From: Flavobacterium sp. ov086
GTDB lineage: Bacteria > Bacteroidota > Bacteroidia > Flavobacteriales > Flavobacteriaceae
NCBI RefSeq assembly: GCF_900187965.1
Contig: NZ_FZNL01000014.1
Coordinates: forward strand, 62,001 to 126,000
Length of the DNA: 64,000 nucleotides
Reading direction: 5' to 3'
In this document: in pieces, positions 17,683 through 26,134 of the stretch
Position numbering within the stretch: the stretch's first letter is position 1
Layout: each line of letters opens with the position of its first letter
The notes under the pieces: generated by a model
Seen by the model: the letters and a program-made list of their open reading frames with translations, nothing else
The model's database searches: none
What the model was told of the DNA's origin: nothing
Translations under genes and position numbers: made by a program

Positions 17683-18057
17683 ATGGAATTTCAAAAAGAT
17701 AACACCTTTGTTACAGGCCGATTAAAAAGCATGACTTATGCTTTTAACGGCGCTGTAAAACTTATTAAAACAGAGCACAGCATTATGGTTCAATTCTCAT
17801 TGGGAATTGCAATGACCATTGCTGGTTTTTATTTTCATATTACTCAAATCGAATGGCTTTGTCAAACCTTAGCAATCGGTTTAGTTTTAAGTGTTGAAGG
17901 ACTGAATACAGCTGTAGAAAAAATAGCTGATTTTATTCATCCTGATTACAGCAAACGAATCGGATTTATAAAAGATATTGCGGCTGGAGCAGTATTTTTT
18001 GCTGCAATGACAGCAATAGCAATAGGCTTGATTATTTATATACCAAAATTTATATAG
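17683..18057 (+). CDS. dgkA: Diacylglycerol or undecaprenol kinase
   Basis: A small integral-membrane lipid kinase (124 residues, three helices) of the DgkA family. Conserved residues are visible in SVEGLNTAVEKIADF (the E-x-x-N-T-A-x-E active-site helix at about 67-75) and KDIAAGAVFFAAMTAI. An amphipathic N-terminal segment (FNGAVKLIKTEHS) precedes the first helix. In Bacteroidota and Gram-positives many members phosphorylate undecaprenol rather than diacylglycerol, linking to cell-envelope synthesis; substrate cannot be decided here. It sits 9 bases after tpx and 19 before ftsK. Confidence 0.9.
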   Translation: MEFQKDNTFVTGRLKSMTYAFNGAVKLIKTEHSIMVQFSLGIAMTIAGFYFHITQIEWLCQTLAIGLVLSVEGLNTAVEKIADFIHPDYSKRIGFIKDIAAGAVFFAAMTAIAIGLIIYIPKFI

Positions 18058-18076
18058 GCAATAGGAAACCCCAATA

Positions 18077-20527
18077 ATGGCAAAAACAACCAAAAAAGAA
18101 ACTTTAGACAAAAAAAACGAACCAAAAGCTGAGACGATAAAGTCCTGGAAATTAACCAAACAACAAAAGTTTGTTTTGGGATGCCTTTTGATACTCTTTT
18201 CAGTTGCATTATTAGTAGCATTCATTTCTTTTTACGTCAACGGACAATGGCAATCTGACCAAAGTGCGGTTACCCAGCTTGGTGATCGTTCAGAAGTCGT
18301 AGAAAACTGGCTCGGAAAATTCGGAGCTTTTCTTGCTGATTTGATCGTGTACAGAGGATTCGGAATCGCTTCTTTTGTATTGGTGCGCCTATTTTTCCTT
18401 ACTGGAATGTTTTTAGCATTAGAATTATCTCTAAAAAAGCTGAAAAACATCTGGTTTTGGGACTTATTTGCTATTATTATTGTTTCTGTTCTATTTGGAT
18501 TTTTCGCCACTTCAGCTCCTGAACTTGGCGGAACAATTGGTTATGAACTGAATTTATTTCTTCAGGATTACATCGGAAAAACAGGAACTTTATTGACCTT
18601 ACTTTTCGGATTAATTGTTTATCTGATTTTCAAAATCAAATTATCTCCGGAAAAAATTCAATCTTACTTTGATTCTACTAAAAAAGAATTCAACTCTGAA
18701 TTAAATTCTATCAAAACACCTCAGCAACCTGAAAGTGCTTACAATCTGGAAGAATTTGCAATTGAGGAAGATCCTGAATTAGACAACATTCATTTAAAAT
18801 CTGATGTTAGTCAATTCGAAATCAACAAAGAGGCTTTAAAACCAACTATTTCTAATTCATCAGAAATCGATTTGAATCCGGTTATAAAACCAGTTCAAAT
18901 GGATATCAATCCGGTAATAACGACAGCTCCGGTTCACAGCGAAGAATTGGTTATCGAAAAACCGGAAGAAGAAGATATTATCGAAGAAAACCTGGCTTCT
19001 CGCCTTGTTGCTGATTTTGGATTGTTTGATCCAACTTTAGATTTATCCAATTATAAATTCCCTACAATCGATTTATTAAAAGAATATTCCACTGGCGGAA
19101 TTACGATTAATCAGGAAGAATTAGAAGAAAATAAAAATAAGATTGTAGACACACTTCGTAACTACAAAATTGAAATTGCACAAATTAAAGCAACCGTTGG
19201 TCCATCGGTAACTTTATACGAAATTGTACCGGAAGCGGGGATCAGAATTTCTAAAATTAAAAGCTTAGAAGATGATATCGCTTTGTCACTTTCAGCATTA
19301 GGAATTCGTATTATTGCACCAATTCCAGGAAAGGGAACTATTGGTATCGAGGTTCCGAACAAGAATCCAACTATGGTTTCTATGAAAAGTGTTATTGGAT
19401 CTGCGAAATTCCAGGAAGCTGAAATGGAATTACCAATTGCTTTAGGAAAAACAATTTCGAACGAGACTTTTGTTGTTGATTTAGCCAAAATGCCTCACTT
19501 ATTGATGGCGGGAGCTACAGGACAAGGAAAATCTGTTGGTTTGAATGCTGTTTTGACCTCTCTTTTATACAAAAAACATCCTGCCGAAGTGAAATTCGTT
19601 TTGGTGGATCCGAAAAAAGTAGAGCTTACTCTTTTTAATAAAATAGAAAGACATTATTTAGCCAAACTTCCAGATACTGAAGATGCTATTATTACAGACA
19701 ATGCAAAAGTAGTTAACACATTAAACTCACTTTGTGTTGAAATGGACAACCGTTATTCTTTACTAAAAGATGCGATGGTTCGTAATATAAAAGAATACAA
19801 TGATAAATTTAAAGCGCGAAAATTAAATCCGGAAGCCGGACATAGATTCTTACCTTATATTATATTAGTTGTCGATGAGTTCGCCGATTTGATTATGACT
19901 GCCGGTAAAGAAGTCGAAATTCCTATTGCGCGTTTAGCGCAGTTGGCGCGTGCGATTGGTATTCACTTGATTATCGCAACACAAAGACCATCTGTAAATG
20001 TTATTACAGGTTTGATTAAAGCGAATTTCCCTGCAAGAATTGCTTTTAGAGTAACGTCAAAAATTGACTCGAGAACTATTCTTGACACACAAGGTGCCGA
20101 TCAGTTAATTGGTCGTGGAGATTTATTATATACCAACGGAAATGATGTTGTACGTGTACAATGTGCATTTATTGACACTCCTGAGGTCGAAAAAATTACG
20201 GATTTTATTGGTTCGCAAAAAGCTTATGCCACAGCTTATTTGCTTCCAGAGTTTGTTGGAGAAGAAACTGGCATTAATCTTGATATGGATATTTCCGACA
20301 GAGATACCTTATTTAGAGAAGCTGCTGAGATTATTGTCAACGCACAACAAGGTTCAGCTTCATTATTGCAAAGAAAATTAAAATTAGGATACAACAGAGC
20401 CGGTCGTTTGATCGATCAGCTGGAAGCAGCTGGAATTGTTGGCCCATTTGAAGGCAGTAAAGCACGAAGCGTGAACATATCTGATTTAAGTGCTCTTGAT
20501 CAATTTTTTAATAATGAACAAAATTAA
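18077..20527 (+). CDS. ftsK: DNA translocase FtsK
   Basis: A septal DNA pump for chromosome segregation, 816 residues. The N-terminus has four membrane helices between about 35 and 195, then an acidic linker to about 330. The motor has Walker A GATGQGKS at 479-486, Walker B ILVVDEFADL with Asp600-Glu601, and the RecA-fold segments IIATQRPSVNVITGLIKANF and SRTILDTQGADQLIGRGDLL. The C-terminal gamma winged helix (SASLLQRKLKLGYNRAGRLI) is intact, so directional DNA reading is expected. It lies between dgkA and the LolA-like gene. Confidence 0.96.
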   Translation: MAKTTKKETLDKKNEPKAETIKSWKLTKQQKFVLGCLLILFSVALLVAFISFYVNGQWQSDQSAVTQLGDRSEVVENWLGKFGAFLADLIVYRGFGIASFVLVRLFFLTGMFLALELSLKKLKNIWFWDLFAIIIVSVLFGFFATSAPELGGTIGYELNLFLQDYIGKTGTLLTLLFGLIVYLIFKIKLSPEKIQSYFDSTKKEFNSELNSIKTPQQPESAYNLEEFAIEEDPELDNIHLKSDVSQFEINKEALKPTISNSSEIDLNPVIKPVQMDINPVITTAPVHSEELVIEKPEEEDIIEENLASRLVADFGLFDPTLDLSNYKFPTIDLLKEYSTGGITINQEELEENKNKIVDTLRNYKIEIAQIKATVGPSVTLYEIVPEAGIRISKIKSLEDDIALSLSALGIRIIAPIPGKGTIGIEVPNKNPTMVSMKSVIGSAKFQEAEMELPIALGKTISNETFVVDLAKMPHLLMAGATGQGKSVGLNAVLTSLLYKKHPAEVKFVLVDPKKVELTLFNKIERHYLAKLPDTEDAIITDNAKVVNTLNSLCVEMDNRYSLLKDAMVRNIKEYNDKFKARKLNPEAGHRFLPYIILVVDEFADLIMTAGKEVEIPIARLAQLARAIGIHLIIATQRPSVNVITGLIKANFPARIAFRVTSKIDSRTILDTQGADQLIGRGDLLYTNGNDVVRVQCAFIDTPEVEKITDFIGSQKAYATAYLLPEFVGEETGINLDMDISDRDTLFREAAEIIVNAQQGSASLLQRKLKLGYNRAGRLIDQLEAAGIVGPFEGSKARSVNISDLSALDQFFNNEQN

Positions 20528-20534
20528 TCCAATC

Positions 20535-21227
20535 ATGAAAACAAAAATTCAAGAAATCAACCACAATTCTATCGCAAACATGACTAAAAAGTGTCTTCAA
20601 ATGGCAATTATTTTGCTTTTGAGCTTCACTTCTATTCAAGCTCAGGATAAAAAAGCGAAAGATTTATTGAACGAAGTGACTTCTAAAATAAAAAGCTACG
20701 ACAACATTGTTATCGATTTTAAATATTCTTTGAATAATGCCAAAGAAAACATTAATCAAGACAGCAAAGGAAATGTAACCATGAAAGGCAATCAATATGT
20801 ATTGAATTTTATGGGCGTAACTAAAATATTTGACGGGCAAAAAACATACACTATAAATCCTGAAGACGAAGAAGTTACTGTTTCTAAAGTAAACGAAAAA
20901 GATGATAGCGCTATTACGCCTTCAAAGATGCTTACTTTCTTCAATTCCGGATACAAATACAACATGGACATTGTTCAAAATGTTAAAGGAAGAAAAATTC
21001 AATATATCAAATTAGCCCCTACAAGTACAAAAGATCAAAGAAAAGAGATTCTTTTAGGCATTGATGTACAAACAAAACACATCTATAATTTGATTGAAAC
21101 TGGAAAAAACGGAACAAAAACAACTTTAACCGTTAATTCTTTTAAAACCAATCAGCCTTTATCAAAAAATCAATTTACATTTGTAGCGAGCAAATATCCA
21201 AAGTACTACATCAATAAATTAGATTAA
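20535..21227 (+). CDS. lolA: LolA-like outer-membrane lipoprotein carrier
   Basis: A periplasmic chaperone that ferries lipoproteins to the outer membrane. Several starts are possible. I chose ATG 20535 just after the ftsK stop, giving 230 residues; ATG 20580 would give a cleaner signal peptide (MTKKCLQMAIILLLSFTSIQ). The mature LolA fold is recognisable: KAKDLLNEVTSKIKSYDN, VIDFKYSLNN, and NQYVLNFMGVTKIFDGQKTY. The downstream gene encodes an LptF/G-type permease, so two envelope transport steps are encoded together. Open-frame codons upstream of 20535 overlap ftsK and are not used. Confidence 0.85.
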   Translation: MKTKIQEINHNSIANMTKKCLQMAIILLLSFTSIQAQDKKAKDLLNEVTSKIKSYDNIVIDFKYSLNNAKENINQDSKGNVTMKGNQYVLNFMGVTKIFDGQKTYTINPEDEEVTVSKVNEKDDSAITPSKMLTFFNSGYKYNMDIVQNVKGRKIQYIKLAPTSTKDQRKEILLGIDVQTKHIYNLIETGKNGTKTTLTVNSFKTNQPLSKNQFTFVASKYPKYYINKLD

Positions 21228-21234
21228 TTCAAGG

Positions 21235-22695
21235 TTGAAAATTTTAGACAAATACTTACTAAAAACATTCTTACTTACATTTACTACGGTATTTGTAATC
21301 CTTTTTTTCATATTCATACTTCAAACCGTATGGCTTTTTATCGCAGAACTTGCGGGTAAAGACCTCGATTTGATATTGGTTTTAAAATTCCTTTTATTCT
21401 CAATGCCGAGAATTATTCCGCTTGTTTTACCACTATCGGTTTTATTGGCATCGATTATGACTTTTGGAAATTTAGCCGAGAATTACGAATTCGCCGCAAT
21501 GAAATCTTCCGGGATTTCATTGCAGAGAGCGATGCGGGTTTTAATTATTTTCATCTTCTTTTTGAGTATCGTAGCGTTTTGGTTCGCCAATAACGTAATT
21601 CCGTATGCTGAATACAAATTTACAAACTTCAGAAAAAACATAGCTCAGGCAAAACCTGCTATGGCAATTGCCGAAGGTCAGTTTAATGATGTCGGCTTTT
21701 ATAACATTAAGGTTAACAAAAAATCCGGCGAAAACGGAAATGTTTTAACCGGAGTTACCATTCACGAGAAGCCCAATAATATGGGGGAAAACAAAACCGT
21801 TATCAAAGCCAAAAATGGTAAACTAATTAGTAACGAAAAATCCAGTATCTTAAAACTAGTCTTAAATGACGGATATTACTACCAAGATGTTACTCCAAAA
21901 AAATATGAAGATCGTTCTAAACTCCCTTTTATAAAAGGCAAGTTTAAAAAGCAGATAATCAACATCGATTTATCTGAATTAAACAAAGTCGATGACGACA
22001 AAGAAAGCATAAGTGGTACAAACGCAATGTTAAACGTTAACGAATTGCGCTATACTCTGGACTCTTTGAATAAAAACCTGAATAATGAAATTCTGTCGTT
22101 TTCAGAAAACATCAATCAACGTGTTGGTATTAGAAAATCTGCAATACCCGTAAAAGCAGATACAGCTAAAAAGAAAAAACCGCTTCCAAATGATCTTTTG
22201 TCTCTGTACAAAAACAAACAAAAGGCAGAAATCTTAAGAATGGCCAGCAGCAATGTGACCAGCAATATTTATTCTATTGAATCAACTCAAAAAGATTTAA
22301 AAGATAAACAACGAGAAATCAACAAACATTTAACTGCTCTTTACGAGAAGTTCGTAATTGCTTTTGCGTGCTTTTTAATGTTTTTTATTGGTGCTCCATT
22401 AGGTGCTATTATTCGCAAAGGAGGACTTGGTTTACCAATTGTTTTTGCCGTTTTAATCTTTATTACGTTTCATTTCATTAATACTTTTGGAAAAAGACTT
22501 TCACAAGAAGGTGGTATGACTCCATTTATGGGCTCATGGATGTCGTCTTTTGTACTATTACCATTAGCTGTATTATTAACTTATCGCGCGACAAACGATA
22601 ACGGATTAATCAATTTTGATGCAATTATAACCCCAATATCGCAACTAATTCAAAAAATTTCCGAGCGATTTTTTCCCGCTCAAAATCAACAATAA
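21235..22695 (+). CDS. LptF/LptG-family lipopolysaccharide export permease (YjgP/YjgQ)
   Basis: An inner-membrane permease of the LPS export complex, 486 residues. Three N-terminal helices are followed by a large periplasmic jellyroll-like domain (about 115-370, with GQFNDVGFYNIKVNKKSGE), then three C-terminal helices including FVIAFACFLMFFIGAPLGAI and FAVLIFITFHFINTFGKRLS. The start is TTG at 21235, since MKILDKYLLKTFLLTF is the family N-terminus and no ATG precedes it. It begins 7 bases after the LolA-like gene. Bacteroidota commonly carry LptF and LptG separately; which one this is cannot be told by eye. Confidence 0.9.
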   Translation: MKILDKYLLKTFLLTFTTVFVILFFIFILQTVWLFIAELAGKDLDLILVLKFLLFSMPRIIPLVLPLSVLLASIMTFGNLAENYEFAAMKSSGISLQRAMRVLIIFIFFLSIVAFWFANNVIPYAEYKFTNFRKNIAQAKPAMAIAEGQFNDVGFYNIKVNKKSGENGNVLTGVTIHEKPNNMGENKTVIKAKNGKLISNEKSSILKLVLNDGYYYQDVTPKKYEDRSKLPFIKGKFKKQIINIDLSELNKVDDDKESISGTNAMLNVNELRYTLDSLNKNLNNEILSFSENINQRVGIRKSAIPVKADTAKKKKPLPNDLLSLYKNKQKAEILRMASSNVTSNIYSIESTQKDLKDKQREINKHLTALYEKFVIAFACFLMFFIGAPLGAIIRKGGLGLPIVFAVLIFITFHFINTFGKRLSQEGGMTPFMGSWMSSFVLLPLAVLLTYRATNDNGLINFDAIITPISQLIQKISERFFPAQNQQ

Positions 22696-22697
22696 TT

Positions 22698-23831
22698 ATG
22701 TCAACAACAAAAATACAACTGAATACCATTGAAGAAGCTATAGAAGATATTCGTCAAGGTAAAGTAATCATTGTAGTCGATGATGAAGATCGTGAAAACG
22801 AAGGTGATTTTTTGGCTGCAGCCGAAAAAGTAACTCCGGAAATGATCAATTTTATGGCTACTCACGGACGCGGTTTAATTTGTGCTCCTCTAACAGAAAG
22901 TCGTTGTAAGGAATTGGATTTAAGACCGATGGTCTCAAATAATACAGATCATATGGAAACTGCTTTTACAGTATCTGTAGATTTAAAAGGCCATGGAGTA
23001 ACTACCGGAATTTCGGCAGCTGACAGATCTAAAACTGTATTAGCGTTGACAGATCCAAATATTAAGCCACATGAATTAGCAAGACCCGGACATATCTTTC
23101 CTTTGGTAGCTAAGCAAGGTGGTGTTTTAAGACGAACTGGTCACACAGAAGCTGCAATTGATTTTGCAAGATTAGCAGGGTTTAAATCTGCGGGGGTAAT
23201 CTGCGAAATCCTAAATGAAGACGGAACTATGTCTCGTTTACCTGAATTGGTAAAAGTGGCAAAGAAATTCAATCTTAAATTAGTTTCTATCGAAGACCTG
23301 GTTGCTTACAGAATGCAACACGATAGTTTGATTGTTAAAAAAGAAGATTTTGATATCGAGACTCGTTTTGGAACTTTTAGACTAAGAGCTTACGAGCAAA
23401 CTACCAATAAACAAATTCATATTGCTTTAACTAAAGGAACATGGAATCTTGGAGACCCAATCTTAACCAGAATCCACTCTTCTCAGGTAAATAATGACTT
23501 ATTAGGTACTTTAACCAACAATGCTGAACAACAATTAGACGGCATGTTTAAAGTTATTAATGAAAACGGAAAAGGTGCCGTAATTTTCATCAATCAGGAT
23601 ATGCAGGCAGTAAACTTACTAAGTCGTATTTCTGAACTGAAAGCTTTACAGGCTGAAGGAACAATGAAAGCTCCAAAAGTAATCATTGACAGTAAAGATT
23701 ACGGGATTGGTGCTCAAATTTTGCACGATATCGACATTTCTAAAATTAGATTGGTATCAAATACGGAACAAACAAAACGTGTTGGGATGATTGGATACGG
23801 ACTTGAAATAACTGAATACGTAAGCTATTAA
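22698..23831 (+). CDS. ribBA: RibBA: DHBP synthase with a degenerate GTP cyclohydrolase II domain
   Basis: A riboflavin pathway protein, 377 residues. The N-terminal half (about 1-205) is an intact 3,4-dihydroxy-2-butanone 4-phosphate synthase: VVDDEDRENEGDF at 27-39, DRSKTVLALTDP, and the catalytic HTEAAIDFARLAG. The C-terminal half keeps the cyclohydrolase II fold but not its chemistry. The segment starting RIHSSQVNNDLLGTL has Gln263, Asn274 and Ala276 where E. coli RibA has the three zinc cysteines (54, 65, 67), and the QEGRGIGL motif is replaced by QDMQAVNLL. It probably makes only DHBP, like RibBX proteins, so another RibA should exist elsewhere. Confidence 0.92.
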   Translation: MSTTKIQLNTIEEAIEDIRQGKVIIVVDDEDRENEGDFLAAAEKVTPEMINFMATHGRGLICAPLTESRCKELDLRPMVSNNTDHMETAFTVSVDLKGHGVTTGISAADRSKTVLALTDPNIKPHELARPGHIFPLVAKQGGVLRRTGHTEAAIDFARLAGFKSAGVICEILNEDGTMSRLPELVKVAKKFNLKLVSIEDLVAYRMQHDSLIVKKEDFDIETRFGTFRLRAYEQTTNKQIHIALTKGTWNLGDPILTRIHSSQVNNDLLGTLTNNAEQQLDGMFKVINENGKGAVIFINQDMQAVNLLSRISELKALQAEGTMKAPKVIIDSKDYGIGAQILHDIDISKIRLVSNTEQTKRVGMIGYGLEITEYVSY

Positions 23832-23832
23832 T

Positions 23833-24231
23833 ATGGGAACATTAGAAGAGAGAATTGTAAAATCTGAGACGCATATATTCAAAGCGGTTTTTCCGAGTAC
23901 TACGAATCATTATGATACTTTATTTGGAGGAACTGCACTTCATTTGATGGACGAAGTAGCTTTTATTTGTGCTACAAGATTCAGCAGAAAAAAAGTAGTG
24001 ACTATTTCTACAGGTCAAATTGATTTTAAAAAAGCAATTCCAGCCGGAACTTTAATCGAGTTAGTAGCTAAAGTTATGAGTGTGGGAAGAACAAGTTGCA
24101 AAATTCACGTGGATATTTTCATGGAACAAATGTATACAGAGCTTCGCGAAACGGTAGTTTCAGGAACTTTTTCGTTTGTTGCGGTTGACGAAAACAAAAA
24201 ACCAGTGCCAATTTTAGATCCTTTGGAGTGA
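23833..24231 (+). CDS. Hotdog-fold acyl-CoA thioesterase (YciA/BACH type)
   Basis: A cytoplasmic 132-residue acyl-CoA hydrolase. The hotdog signature is clear: Asn25-His26-Tyr27 followed by LFGGTALHLMDEVAFICATR, whose Asp40-Glu41 are the expected catalytic acids. Then SRKKVVTISTGQIDFKKAIP and GRTSCKIHVDIFME complete the fold. It begins 1 base after ribBA and closes the long transcription unit that began at tpx. Substrate chain length cannot be read from sequence. Confidence 0.9.
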   Translation: MGTLEERIVKSETHIFKAVFPSTTNHYDTLFGGTALHLMDEVAFICATRFSRKKVVTISTGQIDFKKAIPAGTLIELVAKVMSVGRTSCKIHVDIFMEQMYTELRETVVSGTFSFVAVDENKKPVPILDPLE

Positions 24232-24330
24232 TTTTTTCAAAATCTATTTTTCGGAAATACTGATAATTAGACACTTAAAAATTAACTTAAAAAAAGCGTT
24301 GAAAAAGTTTTTATAATCGAAAAAGCACAC

Positions 24331-24338
24331 TATATTTG
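24331..24338 (+). promoter_or_regulatory. -7 promoter box of tRNA-Ser copy 1
   Basis: TATATTTG is a perfect TAnnTTTG box 32 bases before the tRNA, with a TTT about 20 bases upstream. The same box precedes copy 2. Confidence 0.65.
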
Positions 24339-24370
24339 CACTCGCAATCAGCAAATGATCGCAACATACT

Positions 24371-24455
24371 GGAGAAATGGCAGAGCGGTCGAATGCGGCA
24401 GTCTTGAAAACTGTTGACTGTAACAGGTCCGGGGGTTCGAATCCCTCTTTCTCCG
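24371..24455 (+). tRNA. tRNA-Ser (anticodon UGA), copy 1
   Basis: An 85-base class II tRNA. The acceptor stem GGAGAAA at 24371-24377 pairs with TTTCTCC at 24448-24454, with G as discriminator; CCA is not encoded. The anticodon loop CTTGAAA gives anticodon TGA. A long variable arm and the T-loop GGTTCGAATCC are present. A second copy follows 227 bases later. Confidence 0.95.
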
Positions 24456-24463
24456 CTGAACCT

Positions 24464-24497
24464 GAAACCCGTAACTTTGTTAAGGGTTTCTTTTTTT
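24464..24497 (+). terminator. Rho-independent terminator after tRNA-Ser copy 1
   Basis: GAAACCC at 24464-24470 pairs with GGGTTTC at 24484-24490, followed by a run of T. It separates the two tRNA copies, so each seems to be its own transcription unit. Confidence 0.75.
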
Positions 24498-24557
24498 TAT
24501 TATACAATTTTCTTTGTAAATAGTTCCAAAAAAATTTTTACAATCAAAAAAACACCT

Positions 24558-24565
24558 TATATTTG
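24558..24565 (+). promoter_or_regulatory. -7 promoter box of tRNA-Ser copy 2
   Basis: TATATTTG at the same distance before the tRNA as in copy 1; the whole stretch from the box to the tRNA is nearly identical between copies. Confidence 0.65.
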
Positions 24566-24597
24566 CACTCGCAATCAGCAAATGATTGCAACATACT

Positions 24598-24682
24598 GGA
24601 GAAATGGCAGAGCGGTCGAATGCGGCAGTCTTGAAAACTGTTGACTGTAACAGGTCCGGGGGTTCGAATCCCTCTTTCTCCG
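24598..24682 (+). tRNA. tRNA-Ser (anticodon UGA), copy 2
   Basis: Identical over the 85-base gene to copy 1, including acceptor stem, TGA anticodon, variable arm and T-loop. About 70 bases upstream are also near-identical, so promoter and gene were duplicated in tandem with a unit of 227 bases. It marks the border between the housekeeping block and the decayed accessory DNA to the right. Confidence 0.95.
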
Positions 24683-24738
24683 CTGAAGGCTAAAAAAGAG
24701 ACTTCTCAAAGTTTTCAAAAAAGGCCAAAAAGAGCGGT

Positions 24739-24775
24739 AAACCGTGCAAATCAAACGATTTGCACGGTTTTTTCT
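24739..24775 (+). terminator. Strong terminator after tRNA-Ser copy 2
   Basis: A perfect 14-base stem (AAACCGTGCAAATC at 24739-24752 with its complement at 24757-24770) closes a 4-base loop and is followed by T residues. Confidence 0.85.
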
Positions 24776-24877
24776 TTAATACCGCTTTTCAATATTTATA
24801 AAAACAATCAAAATCTTTGTGGCACATTCGTGGCACAAGATAACTTACCAAACCTAAAGCTCATAAAAACTAGGGAC

Positions 24878-25092
24878 TCACAAGTTTAGGTTCGAAACTT
24901 TATAATCTGGCAGAATCAAAACATTATCGCCATATTTATCCTTAAAATCTGAAATGCTATCAATATCCCTTGCAGCAGTGACTACTACTCTATCTCCTCG
25001 CTGGAGTACAGCTTCGGCCCGTACTCTTCCAAACTCTCTGGAAGCACCTGTTATAAGTCATATTTTTCCGTCGTTTGTGTTCACATTTGTCA
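24878..25092 (-). pseudogene. Broken short-chain dehydrogenase (N-terminal fragment)
   Basis: Read leftwards from an ATG at 25092, the frame gives MTNVNTNDGKI, a TGA stop where SDR proteins have Trp, then LITGASREFGRVRAEAVLQR and GDRVVVTAARDIDSISDFKD, ending DNVLILPDYKV before a stop at 24878. TGASxxxG is the NAD(P)-binding loop of short-chain dehydrogenases. Only the first 70 or so residues remain, with one in-frame stop and no catalytic YxxxK. It is therefore a remnant inside a decayed region next to tRNA-Ser. Confidence 0.75.
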
Positions 25093-25099
25093 TAATAAA

Positions 25100-25577
25100 T
25101 TATTATTAAATTAATTATGACAAAATTGCCAAATCCCAGCTTCAAAATTTTAGTCATAATGGGGAATTTTGTAACCTGAATGAGGTTGGGGATAAAATCT
25201 TTTTAACAGAAAAATGGAACGCAATAGACCCCGGCCTTGCTTTTGGGTCAGGACACAGAGTTACCTTTGCTCTTTGAAATAAGACAAAAGCATACTGGAT
25301 CTTTGATAAAAAGTAAAAGGGAAGCAATTGCATACTGGGGACTAAAAAACAGGCAGAAAAAAAACAAGCAGCATCAAAGGTGAATTATTAAAATGGTTCC
25401 CCAGAATTTATCTGTGGGCACCACAACAGATGTAAAAAAATTAAAGTATATTGGGCACTAGCAATGCTGTGATTCACAGAGAGGTTGATGAAATTGGCGG
25501 CAGTATATATGAAATACATAGGGCAGTAAGATAGCTCAGCCCATGATGGGTCTATAGTTTTTGCCTAATTTTGTCCT
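25100..25577. other. Degenerate accessory DNA with scattered coding traces
   Basis: No intact gene. On the + strand there are short coding-like runs separated by stops, including one translating to KIFLTEKWNAIDPGLAFGSG around 25193-25252 and another to NAVIHREVDEIGGSIYEIHR around 25460-25520. I cannot assign either to a family. The pattern fits old mobile-element cargo eroded by substitutions. Confidence 0.5.
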
Positions 25578-25814
25578 ATGACCCACGAAGAAATAAAACG
25601 CTATTTTGAACACGCATCCCCGCCTGAAGAAATGAACTGGAAACCCTAGGCTAAAATCAGTGATACGCAGCTTTTCCTGCGCAGCTGTTATTTAGGGATA
25701 CAAAATTTTATTGCCCCCCTTGAGATGTGCCCTGTCTGGTGGTACCTTAAGAATTTTTATCTTCTAATGAAACGCTCTTCCCATGAAAAGAGCAGTAAGG
25801 ATCAGCCTGAATAA
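25578..25814 (+). pseudogene. Small ORF of unknown family interrupted by one stop
   Basis: From ATG 25578 the frame reads MTHEEIKRYFEHASPPEEMN, then WKP, then a TAG in place of what looks like TGG (Trp). It continues AKISDTQLFLRSCYLGIQNF to a final TAA at 25814, 79 codons in all. The good amino-acid texture on both sides of the stop argues for a once-functional protein. It resembles small uncharacterised proteins carried by Bacteroidota mobile elements, but I cannot name the family. Confidence 0.6.
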
Positions 25815-26134
25815 AGTAAGATCAATGGCCAGTTCTCAAGGCTGCGAGGAACTCATACCCCATAAAAAAACGCCCATTATTTACCTGAAACTAATCGGCG
25901 TATAAAGTAAGAGGCTTAAAATTAACAATAACCTAAATTTTGTTTTAGTACTATTCTTTATTTGGCTTATATGGCATTATAACGTTGAAATCTTTAAGTT
26001 AGAGTACTTTTTCAGCTGTCGGACTTGTCCATTCTGCCAAAAAAGCTACTTGCTTCTTTTTTAGTGGATTTCAATTTGGTCTGTCAAAAAATAATTCCTT
26101 CAGAATTATACTTAAGGATTAATGTTAATTCATT

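Noticed and set aside
24414..24889. Two open frames starting [14 protein letters not shown]
   Set aside because: Both run through the 3' half of the tRNA-Ser genes; the shared peptide is the tRNA sequence translated.
25193..25252. DPGLAFGSGH-like peptide suggesting a ribosomal protein L11 methyltransferase
   Set aside because: Only the short AdoMet-loop-like word matches; the flanking residues do not, and the frame closes soon after.
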